Assembly (NCBI RefSeq): GCF_022458895.1
Contig: NZ_JAINFL010000015.1
Location: 1 to 64,000, forward strand
DNA from: Roseihalotalea indica
GTDB taxonomy: Bacteria > Bacteroidota > Bacteroidia > Cytophagales > Cyclobacteriaceae
DNA length: 64,000 nucleotides
Reading direction: 5' to 3'
The first letter of the stretch is position 1, and each line of letters opens with the position of its first letter. The position numbers and the translations under genes are program-made. Under the pieces are notes generated by a model that saw only the letters and a program-made list of their open reading frames with translations, was not told where the DNA came from and made no database searches. Below are positions 27,764-36,522 of this stretch, piece after piece.

Positions 27764-29017
27764 CTATCGGATTTTAAGGGTTACCAATGATAAAATAGCC
27801 AGCATAATTCCTACCAGCCAGAACCGGGACACGATCTTTGCCTCATGCAGATTTTTCTTCTGGTAATGGTGGTGTAAAGGGGCCATAGCAAAAATGCGCC
27901 GCCCTTCTCCGTACTTTCGTTTTGTATATTTAAAGAAAGATACCTGAAGAATAACTGACAGGTTCTCGATCAGAAAGACGCCGCAGATCAGGGGAAGTAG
28001 CATCTCTTTGCGCACTTCCAGGGCCATTACTGCAATGATACCTCCGATAGCTAGGCTGCCAGTGTCGCCCATGAATACCTGAGCAGGGAAGGCATTGTAC
28101 CATAGAAAGCCTATGCAGGCTCCTACAAAAGCGGTAGCAAATACCACTAACTCTCCCAGATCAGGGATGTACATAATATTAAGGTACTGCGAAAACAGCA
28201 GGTTGCCCGACACATAGGCAAAGATTGCCATGGTTATCCCAATGGTAGCGGAGGTTCCGGCAGCTAGTCCATCCAGCCCGTCGGTGATATTGGCTCCGTT
28301 AGAAACCGCCGTGACAATGAAGGTAACAATGGCTACGTAGATCACCCACGTCCAGGCATCGGGTAACTTGACCAGCCCAAAGGTGATAAAGGATAAAAAG
28401 TTTTTATAGTCTGCTTCATTATTTTTCACAAAAGGAATAGTAGTCTGTGTGGTTTTCACATCTTCATAAGCGTCGCTTGGCAGTTCGGTGATCTCTTCGC
28501 CTATGGTTGTGATATCTCCCATAAAATCTTCATCAAATTCCCGCACTTTTACATCTTCATGGAAATACAGTGTAAAACCCACGATCAGTCCTAAGCCTAC
28601 CTGCCCCACAATTTTAAACTTACCGGCCAGCCCCTCCTTATTCTTCCTGAAGGTTTTGATGTAATCATCCAAAAAGCCCACGATTCCCATCCACACGGTA
28701 GCTACCAATACTAATATCACATATACATTATCAAGTTGTGCGAATAATAAGGTAGGAATGACAATAGCGCTCAGAATAATTACTCCCCCCATAGTGGGTG
28801 TGCCTTTTTTCTGAATTTGCCCTTCCAGCCCCAGATCACGCACAATTTCGCCGATTTGCTTTTTCTGTAGCAGGTTGATGAGCCGCTTACCAAACATGAT
28901 GGTGATGAGCAACGAAAGTAACGTCGCCATACCCGCACGGAACGAGATGAACTGGAAGAGTCCGGCTCCCGGGATGTTAAATTCTTGCTCTAAATAATCA
29001 AACAGATAATACAGCAT
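27764..29017 (-). CDS. mraY: Phospho-N-acetylmuramoyl-pentapeptide transferase MraY
   Basis: 417 residues. Family motifs: [57 protein letters not shown] and [10 protein letters not shown]. It transfers phospho-MurNAc-pentapeptide to undecaprenyl phosphate, giving lipid I. An insert of about 60 residues (roughly 135-195, acidic) between membrane segments makes it longer than the 360-residue proteobacterial enzyme, as is usual in Bacteroidota. Ten or so transmembrane helices are predicted by eye. Confidence 0.97.
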   Translation of the reverse strand: MLYYLFDYLEQEFNIPGAGLFQFISFRAGMATLLSLLITIMFGKRLINLLQKKQIGEIVRDLGLEGQIQKKGTPTMGGVIILSAIVIPTLLFAQLDNVYVILVLVATVWMGIVGFLDDYIKTFRKNKEGLAGKFKIVGQVGLGLIVGFTLYFHEDVKVREFDEDFMGDITTIGEEITELPSDAYEDVKTTQTTIPFVKNNEADYKNFLSFITFGLVKLPDAWTWVIYVAIVTFIVTAVSNGANITDGLDGLAAGTSATIGITMAIFAYVSGNLLFSQYLNIMYIPDLGELVVFATAFVGACIGFLWYNAFPAQVFMGDTGSLAIGGIIAVMALEVRKEMLLPLICGVFLIENLSVILQVSFFKYTKRKYGEGRRIFAMAPLHHHYQKKNLHEAKIVSRFWLVGIMLAILSLVTLKIR

Positions 29018-29077
29018 AATCGTCGTTTGGTGCCAAAGCGCAAAGGAAAGAAATATGTTCCTGCCTATGCAATGCTC

Positions 29078-30553
29078 TTAGCGCAATTCTTGAAAGATTT
29101 CTTCTAATACTTTTTTATCGTCAAAATCATGTTTTACTCCTTTAATCTCCTGATAAGTCTCATGCCCTTTGCCCGCTACCAGAATAATGTCGCCTTTTTC
29201 GGCCATCAGGCAGGCGGTCTTGATGGCCTCTTTCCGATTAGTAATGGAAACCACCTTTTTGTAATACGAAGCACCCACTCCGGCCTGCATATCCCGGATA
29301 ATTTCTTCCGGATCTTCGCTTCGTGGGTTATCCGATGTTAAAATTACTTTATCGCTCAGGTGGGCTGCAATAGCTGCCATCTTCGGGCGCTTAGCTTTAT
29401 CCCGATCGCCGCCACAGCCTACAATGCAGATCACTGTCTCATTGTTGGTGCGTACATTCTGAATGGTTTTCAGCACATTCTCCAGCGCATCAGGGGTATG
29501 AGCATAATCTACAATAGCGGTTACTTCATTGGGAGAGTGAATCTGCTCAAACCGCCCCCGGGCCGGTTGCACTCCGGAAAGCTGAGTCAACACCTCCTCC
29601 TCGCCTTCGCCCAGCATTACCGCGGCACCAAAGGTGGCCAGCAGGTTATAGGCATTGAAATCACCAATTAGCGGAAACCAAACGGTCTGCCCGGTGATGG
29701 TTCCGCCACTCATCTCCAGTTCTAATCCCTGTAGCGAATTGGTAAGCACCTTGGTCTTAAAATCGCTCATACTTTTAAGCGAGAATGTTTTTACATCGGC
29801 GGCAGTATTCTGCACCATAATTCTCCCTCGCTTATCGTCAATATTAACCAGTGCAAACGCAGATTTGGGAAGATCATCAAACAGCTTTTTCTTGGCCTTA
29901 ATATATTCTTCAAAGGTATGATGATAGTCCAGATGGTCGTGGCTGATATTCGTGAAGATCGCTCCGGCTAATTTCAGGCCAGCCATACGCTGCTGCACGA
30001 TAGCATGCGAACTGGCTTCCATAAAGGCATGCGTGCACCCTTGTTTCACCATCCAGGCTAACAGCGCGTTGAGCTGTACGGCATCGGGGGTGGTATGTGT
30101 AGAAGGAATAACCTCATCATTGATTTTATTATTAACGGTAGACAGTAAACCCGTTTGGTAGCCCAACTGCATAAACAATTGATGCAACAAGGTTACTACC
30201 GTTGTTTTACCATTAGTCCCCGTAACCGCTACCAGTTGTAGTTTCGCCGTTGGATTATCGTAAAAGTTAGCAGCCATCAGCCCCAAAGCTTTAGCACTGT
30301 CGGCTACCTCCACATAAGTCACACCTTCCTGTTTTTCGTCTGGCATGCGCTCGCAAATAATGGAGGTTGCCCCTTTTTCCAGAGCAGTGGAAATATATTG
30401 ATGTCCGTCTACCTGTGTTCCGGAAACTGCTACGAACACACTATCTGCTTCTACCTTCCGAGAATCGAAATGCACGGCAGCTACTGGCACATCAGTAGGC
30501 CCTTCAACTGCGCGAAGCGAAACACGGTACAATATATCTTTAAGTGATTTCAT
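29078..30553 (-). CDS. murE: UDP-MurNAc-L-Ala-D-Glu:meso-diaminopimelate ligase MurE
   Basis: 491 residues. P-loop VAVTGTNGKTTVVTLL, Mur-ligase central motif FTNISHDHLDYH and the acceptor-specificity motif DNPR in LTSDNPRSEDP. DNPR is the mark of meso-diaminopimelate enzymes (lysine enzymes have a different motif), so the peptide stem is predicted to carry mDAP. The N-terminal uridine-binding domain (VHFDSRKV) is intact. It follows ftsI after a 168-bp gap, the longest inside the cluster, which may hold an internal promoter. Confidence 0.97.
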   Translation of the reverse strand: MKSLKDILYRVSLRAVEGPTDVPVAAVHFDSRKVEADSVFVAVSGTQVDGHQYISTALEKGATSIICERMPDEKQEGVTYVEVADSAKALGLMAANFYDNPTAKLQLVAVTGTNGKTTVVTLLHQLFMQLGYQTGLLSTVNNKINDEVIPSTHTTPDAVQLNALLAWMVKQGCTHAFMEASSHAIVQQRMAGLKLAGAIFTNISHDHLDYHHTFEEYIKAKKKLFDDLPKSAFALVNIDDKRGRIMVQNTAADVKTFSLKSMSDFKTKVLTNSLQGLELEMSGGTITGQTVWFPLIGDFNAYNLLATFGAAVMLGEGEEEVLTQLSGVQPARGRFEQIHSPNEVTAIVDYAHTPDALENVLKTIQNVRTNNETVICIVGCGGDRDKAKRPKMAAIAAHLSDKVILTSDNPRSEDPEEIIRDMQAGVGASYYKKVVSITNRKEAIKTACLMAEKGDIILVAGKGHETYQEIKGVKHDFDDKKVLEEIFQELR

Positions 30554-30721
30554 GGGTATTTAATCCACAGTCTATAGTTTTCGTCTACGGCTGAGTGCTT
30601 AATTTTTTTGTAATGCTCATATTATGCTGATTACCGACCTTTATAGCAGGGCAAACTGCAAGTTCAATGCCTAAAAAGGGTGCTATCATTTTCTGCTTCA
30701 TCATTTCTTTTTTACAAAATG

Positions 30722-32815
30722 CTAACCCTGCAACTCGAGCCAAACTGTATTTCCTTTTTTCAGTGATTCTCCTGGCGACAATGATTGCTTGGTTACCCGC
30801 CCTGTGCCTTTATATTCTACCCGTAAACCCCGCTGCTCCAGCAAATACAATGCATCCCGCAACGTCATTCCTTCAAGATTGGGCATCTGGCTTTGGTTAA
30901 CGGCTTCCTGCTTCCAGCGAATCAGTTGATTGACTGGCTGCGCCCTTACCCACTCGCTGGCATCGTCGGTACTAAGTTGTTGAATATCCAAGGCGGTGCA
31001 GATCTCCTGCAAATCATCCCGGTTCCCCGCCTGGATTACCGGAAAGATTCCTTCTGCCCGAGCAAACTGTACCGGAAGCGGCTCGTGTAGCGATAAATCG
31101 GTAGCATAAATTTTATCGGCTATCTCTTTAAATACCGGTGCAGCTACATCACTACCGTATTGCTGATAACCTTTCGGGTTGTTAATCACAATCACACAGC
31201 TGTATTTGGGGCGGTCGGCTGGAAAATAACCGGCGAAGGAAGTATAGTATTTAGTGGTATATTCACCATCCTCTAATAACTTGGCTGTTCCGGTTTTTCC
31301 CGCTACGCGATAATAATCATTGCGAATGTTACTGGCGGTTCCCTCCTGCACTACGCTTTCCAGAAGTTGCCGCACTTTTCGTAAAGTAGCCGGAGAGCAA
31401 ATGCGCTCGCGCAGCACGGCTGCTTCAAACTCCTGTTCTTCCTGATCGGCCTCCTTTACCTTCTTTACCAAAATGGGTTGCACTAGTTTCCCGTCATTGG
31501 CAATGGCGTTGTAAAAGGCCAGGATCTGCAACGGGGTCATTTTGAGACTATACCCGATAGACATCCAGGGCAGGGTAACTCCACTCCAGCTTTTGTCATC
31601 CGGGGTAGGTACGTAGGGAACCCCTTCGCCCGCCAGTTGAAAACCCAAGGGCTCGGTCAGCCCCATATCTTTAAGGTATTCAATGTACCGGCTGGGTTTC
31701 AACCCGAAGTACTGATCAACCCAACGGGAAATGGCCACGTTGGAAGATTTTGAAAATGCTTCTTTTAAAGTAATGGTACCGAAGCCTCCCCATTTAGCAT
31801 CTCGCATAATCCTATCGTGAAAACGATAAATGCCCTTGCCAGTAGCCATGGTATCCGTTAGTTGCAACCCGGCTTCTTCCAGTAAAGCAATTACAGATGC
31901 TAACTTAAAGGTAGACCCAGGTTCGGTCAGCCCACCTACAGCGTAGTTATAGATTTCAGCATACTTTCCATCCTGACGCTTGCTCAGGTTAGAGATAGCT
32001 TTTATTTCACCAGTCTGCACTTCCATCACTACGGCACATCCATACTCAGCATCATGCTCATATAAAGCAGATAGCAGGGAGGCTTGGGTTACATCTTGCA
32101 GGTTAATATCAATTGTTGTCTCAATGTCTAACCCCTGTACTGGCTTGACCTCGGAGCCATCGTACACCGGCTTCCAGTGATTGCCCTGCATTTTTTGAAA
32201 CAGCCCTTGCCCGGCTTGCCCGGCCAAATACCGATTAAAACTATATTCCAATCCGGCTCCTTTTCCGTTTTCGTTAACAAACCCAATAGTGCGGGCTCCT
32301 AAATATCCGAAGGGCTTATACCGCAGTTTTACTGGTTCAAAGATCACCCCGCCTTTATAGCGCCCTTCCCGAAAGATGGGCCACTGAGCCAGCTTATCTT
32401 TCTCTAAATGATTAATCTTCTCCTGGCTCAGCATCAGGTACTGCTTTCCTTCTTCCCGCGCCCGGGTAATTTTACGCTGATGGTATCGTACGTCTCCTCC
32501 AAAGTAGTTCGAGAGCTGCTCACTCAGGGCACGAATGTTCGAGTGAAAAAGAGTATCATCGGCCACAGAGGGGTCAAATGCTACTCTATAATAAGGTAAA
32601 GAAGTAGCCAGCAAGCTGCCATCATCTGCATACACATTGCCCCGGGCAGCGGGCACGGCCCGATACTGTACGGTTGCCTGCTCGGCCAGCTCTCGCCACC
32701 GGTCGCCTTCTTCTGTCTGTAATGTTACTATTCGATGCACCAAAAAGCCCGATAGCACCAGGATGGCCAGAAACGCGATACGTACGCGTAGTACTATGGA
32801 GTTCTTGATATTCAC
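30722..32815 (-). CDS. ftsI: Class B penicillin-binding protein FtsI/PBP3 with PASTA domain
   Basis: 697 residues. One N-terminal transmembrane helix (about 9-29), a dimerisation domain (AARGNVYADDGSLLA), then the transpeptidase with SxxK at Ser301-Lys304 (EPGSTFK), SxN in SKSSN and KTGT in VAGKTGTAK. A C-terminal PASTA domain (about 640-697; MPNLEGMTLRDALYLLEQRGL) is typical of Bacteroidota and Gram-positive division PBPs. It cross-links septal peptidoglycan with FtsW. The start is GTG at 32815, overlapping the ftsL stop by one base. Confidence 0.96.
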   Translation of the reverse strand: MNIKNSIVLRVRIAFLAILVLSGFLVHRIVTLQTEEGDRWRELAEQATVQYRAVPAARGNVYADDGSLLATSLPYYRVAFDPSVADDTLFHSNIRALSEQLSNYFGGDVRYHQRKITRAREEGKQYLMLSQEKINHLEKDKLAQWPIFREGRYKGGVIFEPVKLRYKPFGYLGARTIGFVNENGKGAGLEYSFNRYLAGQAGQGLFQKMQGNHWKPVYDGSEVKPVQGLDIETTIDINLQDVTQASLLSALYEHDAEYGCAVVMEVQTGEIKAISNLSKRQDGKYAEIYNYAVGGLTEPGSTFKLASVIALLEEAGLQLTDTMATGKGIYRFHDRIMRDAKWGGFGTITLKEAFSKSSNVAISRWVDQYFGLKPSRYIEYLKDMGLTEPLGFQLAGEGVPYVPTPDDKSWSGVTLPWMSIGYSLKMTPLQILAFYNAIANDGKLVQPILVKKVKEADQEEQEFEAAVLRERICSPATLRKVRQLLESVVQEGTASNIRNDYYRVAGKTGTAKLLEDGEYTTKYYTSFAGYFPADRPKYSCVIVINNPKGYQQYGSDVAAPVFKEIADKIYATDLSLHEPLPVQFARAEGIFPVIQAGNRDDLQEICTALDIQQLSTDDASEWVRAQPVNQLIRWKQEAVNQSQMPNLEGMTLRDALYLLEQRGLRVEYKGTGRVTKQSLSPGESLKKGNTVWLELQG

Positions 32816-33240
32816 TATTCAGTAACGATAAGTTTATGTGGTGGAGTATCACTTTCTTTCAGGCCCAGGCGCTCGACCCGCTTAGCCACTTCTGACTGTT
32901 TGCTTTCCAGCATGTAGCCTGCCTTCAGGGTGGTATAGTTAGCGCGCAGATCTTCTACTTCCTGTACCAGTTGGTTACGCTTCCGGATCATCCGCTCAGC
33001 ATAGTGATTGTTACCAATATAAAACAGCCCGACAATGGTAAAGTATAGCACGTAAGGTACAAAGCGAACCGGCAATCCACGTTCAAAGGAAGTATCAAAC
33101 CGTACGGCATCTTCCATGCGAGTAAACAGGCTTCGGCGCGGAGCGCCAGCATATTCAACCCTCCTCACAGCGTTGCTCTGTGTTTTGGTTTTTTTCTTCT
33201 TGGTTTGATACGTGTTCTTTTTCTTAACGGCTGTTTTCAT
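32815..33240 (-). CDS. ftsL: Cell division protein FtsL-like
   Basis: 141 residues. A strongly basic N-terminal tail (KKKNTYQTKKKKTKTQ) precedes one transmembrane helix (about 80-100; FVPYVLYFTIVGLFYIGNNHY) and a periplasmic coiled-coil region (KRNQLVQEVEDLRANYTTL). Sequence conservation of FtsL is low, so position between rsmH and ftsI and topology are the main evidence. It should help recruit FtsI/FtsW to the septum. Confidence 0.85.
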   Translation of the reverse strand: MKTAVKKKNTYQTKKKKTKTQSNAVRRVEYAGAPRRSLFTRMEDAVRFDTSFERGLPVRFVPYVLYFTIVGLFYIGNNHYAERMIRKRNQLVQEVEDLRANYTTLKAGYMLESKQSEVAKRVERLGLKESDTPPHKLIVTE

Positions 33241-33275
33241 AACTCCCTGTTTAGCTTAGCTCTTTGTGATGCTCG

Positions 33276-34208
33276 TCAGTCCGGCACCCGTTCGGCAATT
33301 CGCAACTTGGCACTTCGCGCCCGGTTGTTCTCCGCAATCTCTTCTGCTGAAGGCACCACTGGCTTTTTAGTGACCGGACGAAATGGACGGAGGATATTAC
33401 CGTAGAAATCATGCTCCACCTCGCCCGTCAAATTTCCTTTGCTCATTATGTTCTTCACCAGCCGGTCTTCCAGCGAGTGATAAGAAATAATGACTAACCG
33501 GCCTTGCGGGGCCAGTACATCAGCACACTGCTCCAACATCTCCTTTAAAGCTTCCAATTCATCGTTCACCTCTATACGTAACGCTTGAAACACCTGTGCG
33601 TAGTATTTAGACTCTCGACCTTTTGGAGCAAACCGCGCTAATACCTGCTTCAATCCTTCCACTGTTTCAATAGGTTTTTGTACTCGTTCGGCGGCAATAG
33701 CCCGGGCCAGAGACCGAGCATTTTTCACTTCACCGTACATGCCTAACAAACGATGGAGTTGCGCTTCGCTGTATTCGTTAATTACTTGTTGCGCCGTCTT
33801 TCGTCCCGAGGTATCCATACGCATATCGAGAGGAGCCTCGAAGCGGGTAGAGAACCCTCGGTCGGGTATATCAAACTGATGCGATGATACTCCCAGATCA
33901 CCCAGGATACCATCTACTTTTGACACACCGTACAGCTTCAGATACCGCTTCAGAAGTCGGAAGTTTGCCTGCACCAATGTCAGGTTTAATCCTTCGGCAT
34001 TGGCCACTGCCTCGGGGTCCTGATCAAAAGCAAACAGTCTGCTTTCTTCGGTCAAGCGATCCAGAATAGCCCGGCTATGCCCACCCCCTCCAAACGTGAG
34101 ATCCACGTAAGTACCGGACGGGTTCCAGACCAGTCCATCGACGCTTTCGTTAAGCAGCACCGGCTGGTGATACATAGTTGTCTCCGTTAGTTCCTCCATG
34201 ATTCGCAT
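33276..34208 (-). CDS. rsmH: 16S rRNA (cytosine(1402)-N4)-methyltransferase RsmH (MraW)
   Basis: 310 residues. HQPVLLNESVDGL, the SAM-binding TFGGGGHSRAIL, GDLGVSSHQFD and VISYHSLEDRLVK are diagnostic. It methylates C1402 of 16S rRNA. The full frame starts at 34208 and overlaps mraZ by 59 bp; homologs usually begin near MYHQPVLL, which would place the start at 34175, still inside mraZ. Either way the two genes overlap. Confidence 0.96.
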   Translation of the reverse strand: MRIMEELTETTMYHQPVLLNESVDGLVWNPSGTYVDLTFGGGGHSRAILDRLTEESRLFAFDQDPEAVANAEGLNLTLVQANFRLLKRYLKLYGVSKVDGILGDLGVSSHQFDIPDRGFSTRFEAPLDMRMDTSGRKTAQQVINEYSEAQLHRLLGMYGEVKNARSLARAIAAERVQKPIETVEGLKQVLARFAPKGRESKYYAQVFQALRIEVNDELEALKEMLEQCADVLAPQGRLVIISYHSLEDRLVKNIMSKGNLTGEVEHDFYGNILRPFRPVTKKPVVPSAEEIAENNRARSAKLRIAERVPD

Positions 34209-34644
34209 CCAGATATTTCTGAGCTAATTCTGAATATTCCTCCGGACTATCTACGATGTGTTCATCGTACACATCCGGGTTCCAAATTTCCAGTACCTTA
34301 CCCGCCCCAACAATTAATACTTCTTTGTCGAGCTGGGCGTACTGTGCCAAGCGCTTCGGAATTAAAAACCGACCCAGGTTATCCAGATCTATCTCAACAC
34401 TCCCTCTAAAAAAATTGCGCTGCAACTTTCGCTGGTCAGGATTATAGGCATTCAATGAAGAGAACTGTTGGTAAACCTTATCGTACTCTTCTTTCGTATA
34501 AATAATTAAACAAGGCTCAAACCCTCGTGCCAGGATAATCTCGTGCTTGGAGCATTCGGGAAGCTTGGCCTTGATTTTGGCCGGAAGCAACAGTCGCCCT
34601 TTAGCGTCCATTTTACACTCATATTCCCCAGTGAAGATTGCCAT
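34150..34644 (-). CDS. mraZ: Transcriptional regulator MraZ
   Basis: 164 residues. Two AbrB/SpoVT-like repeats: GEYECKMDAKGRLLLPAKIKAKL near the N-terminus and VEIDLDNLGRFLIPKRLAQYA in the second half. MraZ binds upstream of its own gene and regulates the dcw cluster, of which it is the first gene. A set of 10-bp-spaced CCA(C) triplets upstream (34707-34742) fits its operator. The C-terminal 25 residues past the second domain overlap rsmH. Confidence 0.95.
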   Translation of the reverse strand: MAIFTGEYECKMDAKGRLLLPAKIKAKLPECSKHEIILARGFEPCLIIYTKEEYDKVYQQFSSLNAYNPDQRKLQRNFFRGSVEIDLDNLGRFLIPKRLAQYAQLDKEVLIVGAGKVLEIWNPDVYDEHIVDSPEEYSELAQKYLDANHGGTNGDNYVSPAGAA

Positions 34645-34706
34645 GTTAGCGTCATCCGAAAAACAACTTAGTAAGACAAAGCTACAAAGAGTTTACGTAA
34701 TATCCT

Positions 34707-34742
34707 CCACTTCTTCCCACTTTTTACCACCACTTTCTCCCA
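34707..34742 (-). promoter_or_regulatory. MraZ-box-like repeats upstream of mraZ
   Basis: On the plus strand CCA occurs at 34707, 34717, 34727, 34730 and 34740: direct repeats at 10-bp spacing with one 3-bp step. Read toward mraZ the elements are TGGG or GTGG with A-rich spacers. MraZ is known to bind short direct TGGG/GTGG repeats upstream of its own gene. The repeats sit 60-100 bp upstream of the mraZ ATG at 34644. Confidence 0.65.
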
Positions 34743-34942
34743 TTTTTTTCCAATTCAAACGCCATTTTTCAGCAAATTTACCCCACATTCTTATTAAAAG
34801 TACAATTTGGCGCTTACATCGCGCTAATATTTACTAGTCAATAAATAGCAAATGTTACTCATGTAATAACAAACTAACCTGACAGCAATAACATGATAAA
34901 TAACTTGATATTAGCAAGCTAACAAAATACTAATTTTCAGAC

Positions 34943-34972
34943 TTATCCACACTGCCAACCTCCTGTGGATAA
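34943..34972. promoter_or_regulatory. Inverted pair of perfect DnaA boxes
   Basis: TTATCCACA at 34943-34951 and its exact inverse TGTGGATAA at 34964-34972, 12 bp apart. Both match the 9-bp DnaA consensus. An AT-rich tract of about 110 bp lies immediately to the left. No third perfect box was seen in this intergenic region. It could be part of a replication origin or a DnaA-controlled promoter element. Confidence 0.65.
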
Positions 34973-35037
34973 CTCCCGAAGCCAATGCTATCATTCTTTT
35001 TGGAGGGATCGTTCACCCTATAAGAACCTCTGCCCAG

Positions 35038-35098
35038 GGTTCACCGTATGACAATGGTTGAGAGCAAAACTCTTACATTGGAGCATCGGTATTGAACC
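35038..35098. other. Structured hairpin, possible small RNA
   Basis: A rod-like fold: GGTTC/GAACC, then ACCG/CGGT, CAATG/CATTG and AGAG/CTCT, with internal loops and a CAAAA apical loop. The alternating stems and loops recall 6S-like RNA, but the sequence is not recognisably 6S and no promoter or terminator is obvious. Coding strand is unknown. Confidence 0.3.
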
Positions 35099-35198
35099 GT
35101 TTAACTCCTGTCTATTGGCCCGGACTACCCTTCAAAATCAAGCATTTTCTTAATCGATTTTCAGCTTATATTTTTGGCATTTACGAAATTATCTGACT

Positions 35199-36446
35199 AT
35201 GTATCTACGTAATCTTTACCTTCTGTTCATACTTGCTTTTTCCATTTTTTCCTGCTCACCTTCTACTGAAAACACCAGCCCCTCCCCTACCCTATCTACC
35301 GGAGTGTGGCGGGCAACTCTCTCACTACAGGGGCAGACTTTACCGTTCACGTTCGACCTAAAGGAAAGCGATAGCTCCCGTTACGAACTGTATCTCCGGA
35401 ATGCCGAAGAACGATTACTGGTTGACGAAATCACGCTGGATGGTGACTCGGTTCGAATACCCATGCACATTTTCGATACGGAGATTGTAGCTAAAAATGA
35501 GGGTGGTCACTGGACAGGTTACTGGACGAAAAACTATGCCCAAAATTACACAATTCCTTTTGAAGCTCAACAAGGAAAAGACTATCGCTTCGAACTTGCC
35601 AGTTCCGAGAACCCGGTGGATGTAAGTGGGAAATGGTCGGTCACTTTTGCTGATGACAGCCTACCTGCTATTGGCGTATTTAAGCAAGAAGGAAATCATC
35701 TGACGGGCTCATTCCTAACGGCCACCGGCGACTACCGTTTTCTGGAAGGTAACGTTTCAGGTGACCAGCTTATGCTGAGCACTTTCGATGGTGAGCATGC
35801 TTATCTATTCAAAGCTCGACTTCAGGAAGACCACTCTTTGCAAGGCGATTTCTGGTCAGGAATTAGCTACCATACTACCTGGAATGCCCAACGGAATGAG
35901 AGCGCCGCGCTACCCGATGCTAATAAACTTACCTACCTGAAAGAAGGGTACGACCGGATGGCTTTTACGTTTCCTAATCTGGAAGGTGATAGCATATCGT
36001 TGAGTGATTCGCAGTATCAGGACAAGGTAGTGCTGGTGCAAATCTTCGGTACCTGGTGCCCCAACTGCATGGACGAAACCAAGTTCCTGACTGAGTGGTA
36101 CGATCAAAATAAAGACCGGGGAGTAGAGGTTATCGGATTGGCTTACGAGCGTAAAGATGATTTTGATTATGCCAGCCGCCGGGTGAAGAAGATGGTTGAT
36201 AAACTGAATGTAGGATACGACTTTCTGATTGCGGGAGTATCCGACAAAGAAAAGGCCGCAGAAACCCTTCCGATGCTCAACCGGGTGATGTCGTTTCCAA
36301 CCCTGATTTACATTGACCAGGAAGGAAAAGTCCAGAACATTCACACGGGGTTTAGCGGCCCTGGTACGGGCGAGTATTACGATAAGTTTGTGGAAGAATT
36401 TAATGAACGTATGGATGCCTTGTTGAATGATAAAAGAGACACTTAA
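35199..36446 (+). CDS. TlpA-like thioredoxin-fold lipoprotein
   Basis: 415 residues. Lipoprotein signal with Cys19 (SIFSC). Residues 30-250 form a beta-rich region of unknown function with two similar halves; the C-terminal thioredoxin domain (about 255-405) carries the active site FGTWCPNCMDE, with Cys287 and Cys290. It is likely a periplasmic membrane-anchored thiol-disulphide oxidoreductase of the TlpA/ResA group. It stands alone, convergent with the S41 peptidase gene. Confidence 0.88.
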   Translation: MYLRNLYLLFILAFSIFSCSPSTENTSPSPTLSTGVWRATLSLQGQTLPFTFDLKESDSSRYELYLRNAEERLLVDEITLDGDSVRIPMHIFDTEIVAKNEGGHWTGYWTKNYAQNYTIPFEAQQGKDYRFELASSENPVDVSGKWSVTFADDSLPAIGVFKQEGNHLTGSFLTATGDYRFLEGNVSGDQLMLSTFDGEHAYLFKARLQEDHSLQGDFWSGISYHTTWNAQRNESAALPDANKLTYLKEGYDRMAFTFPNLEGDSISLSDSQYQDKVVLVQIFGTWCPNCMDETKFLTEWYDQNKDRGVEVIGLAYERKDDFDYASRRVKKMVDKLNVGYDFLIAGVSDKEKAAETLPMLNRVMSFPTLIYIDQEGKVQNIHTGFSGPGTGEYYDKFVEEFNERMDALLNDKRDT

Positions 36447-36522
36447 TGAAATAGTAGTTGGCAAAATTTGATGCCCATCGTATTCTATGTTCAATTCAAC
36501 AAAACCAAATACCATAAGTGTT

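Larger units (their letters stand above)
34645..35198. other. 554-bp divergent intergenic region between mraZ and the TlpA-like gene
   Basis: No gene. It contains the presumed mraZ operator (34707-34742), a strongly AT-rich stretch (about 34830-34940), two inverted perfect DnaA boxes (34943-34972) and a stable hairpin (35038-35098). It also separates the mostly minus-strand left arm from the mixed right arm. Confidence 0.7.

Noticed and set aside
35038..35098. 6S RNA
   Set aside because: Fold is rod-like but the central bubble and flanking closing stem of 6S are not clear; kept only as a possible structured element.
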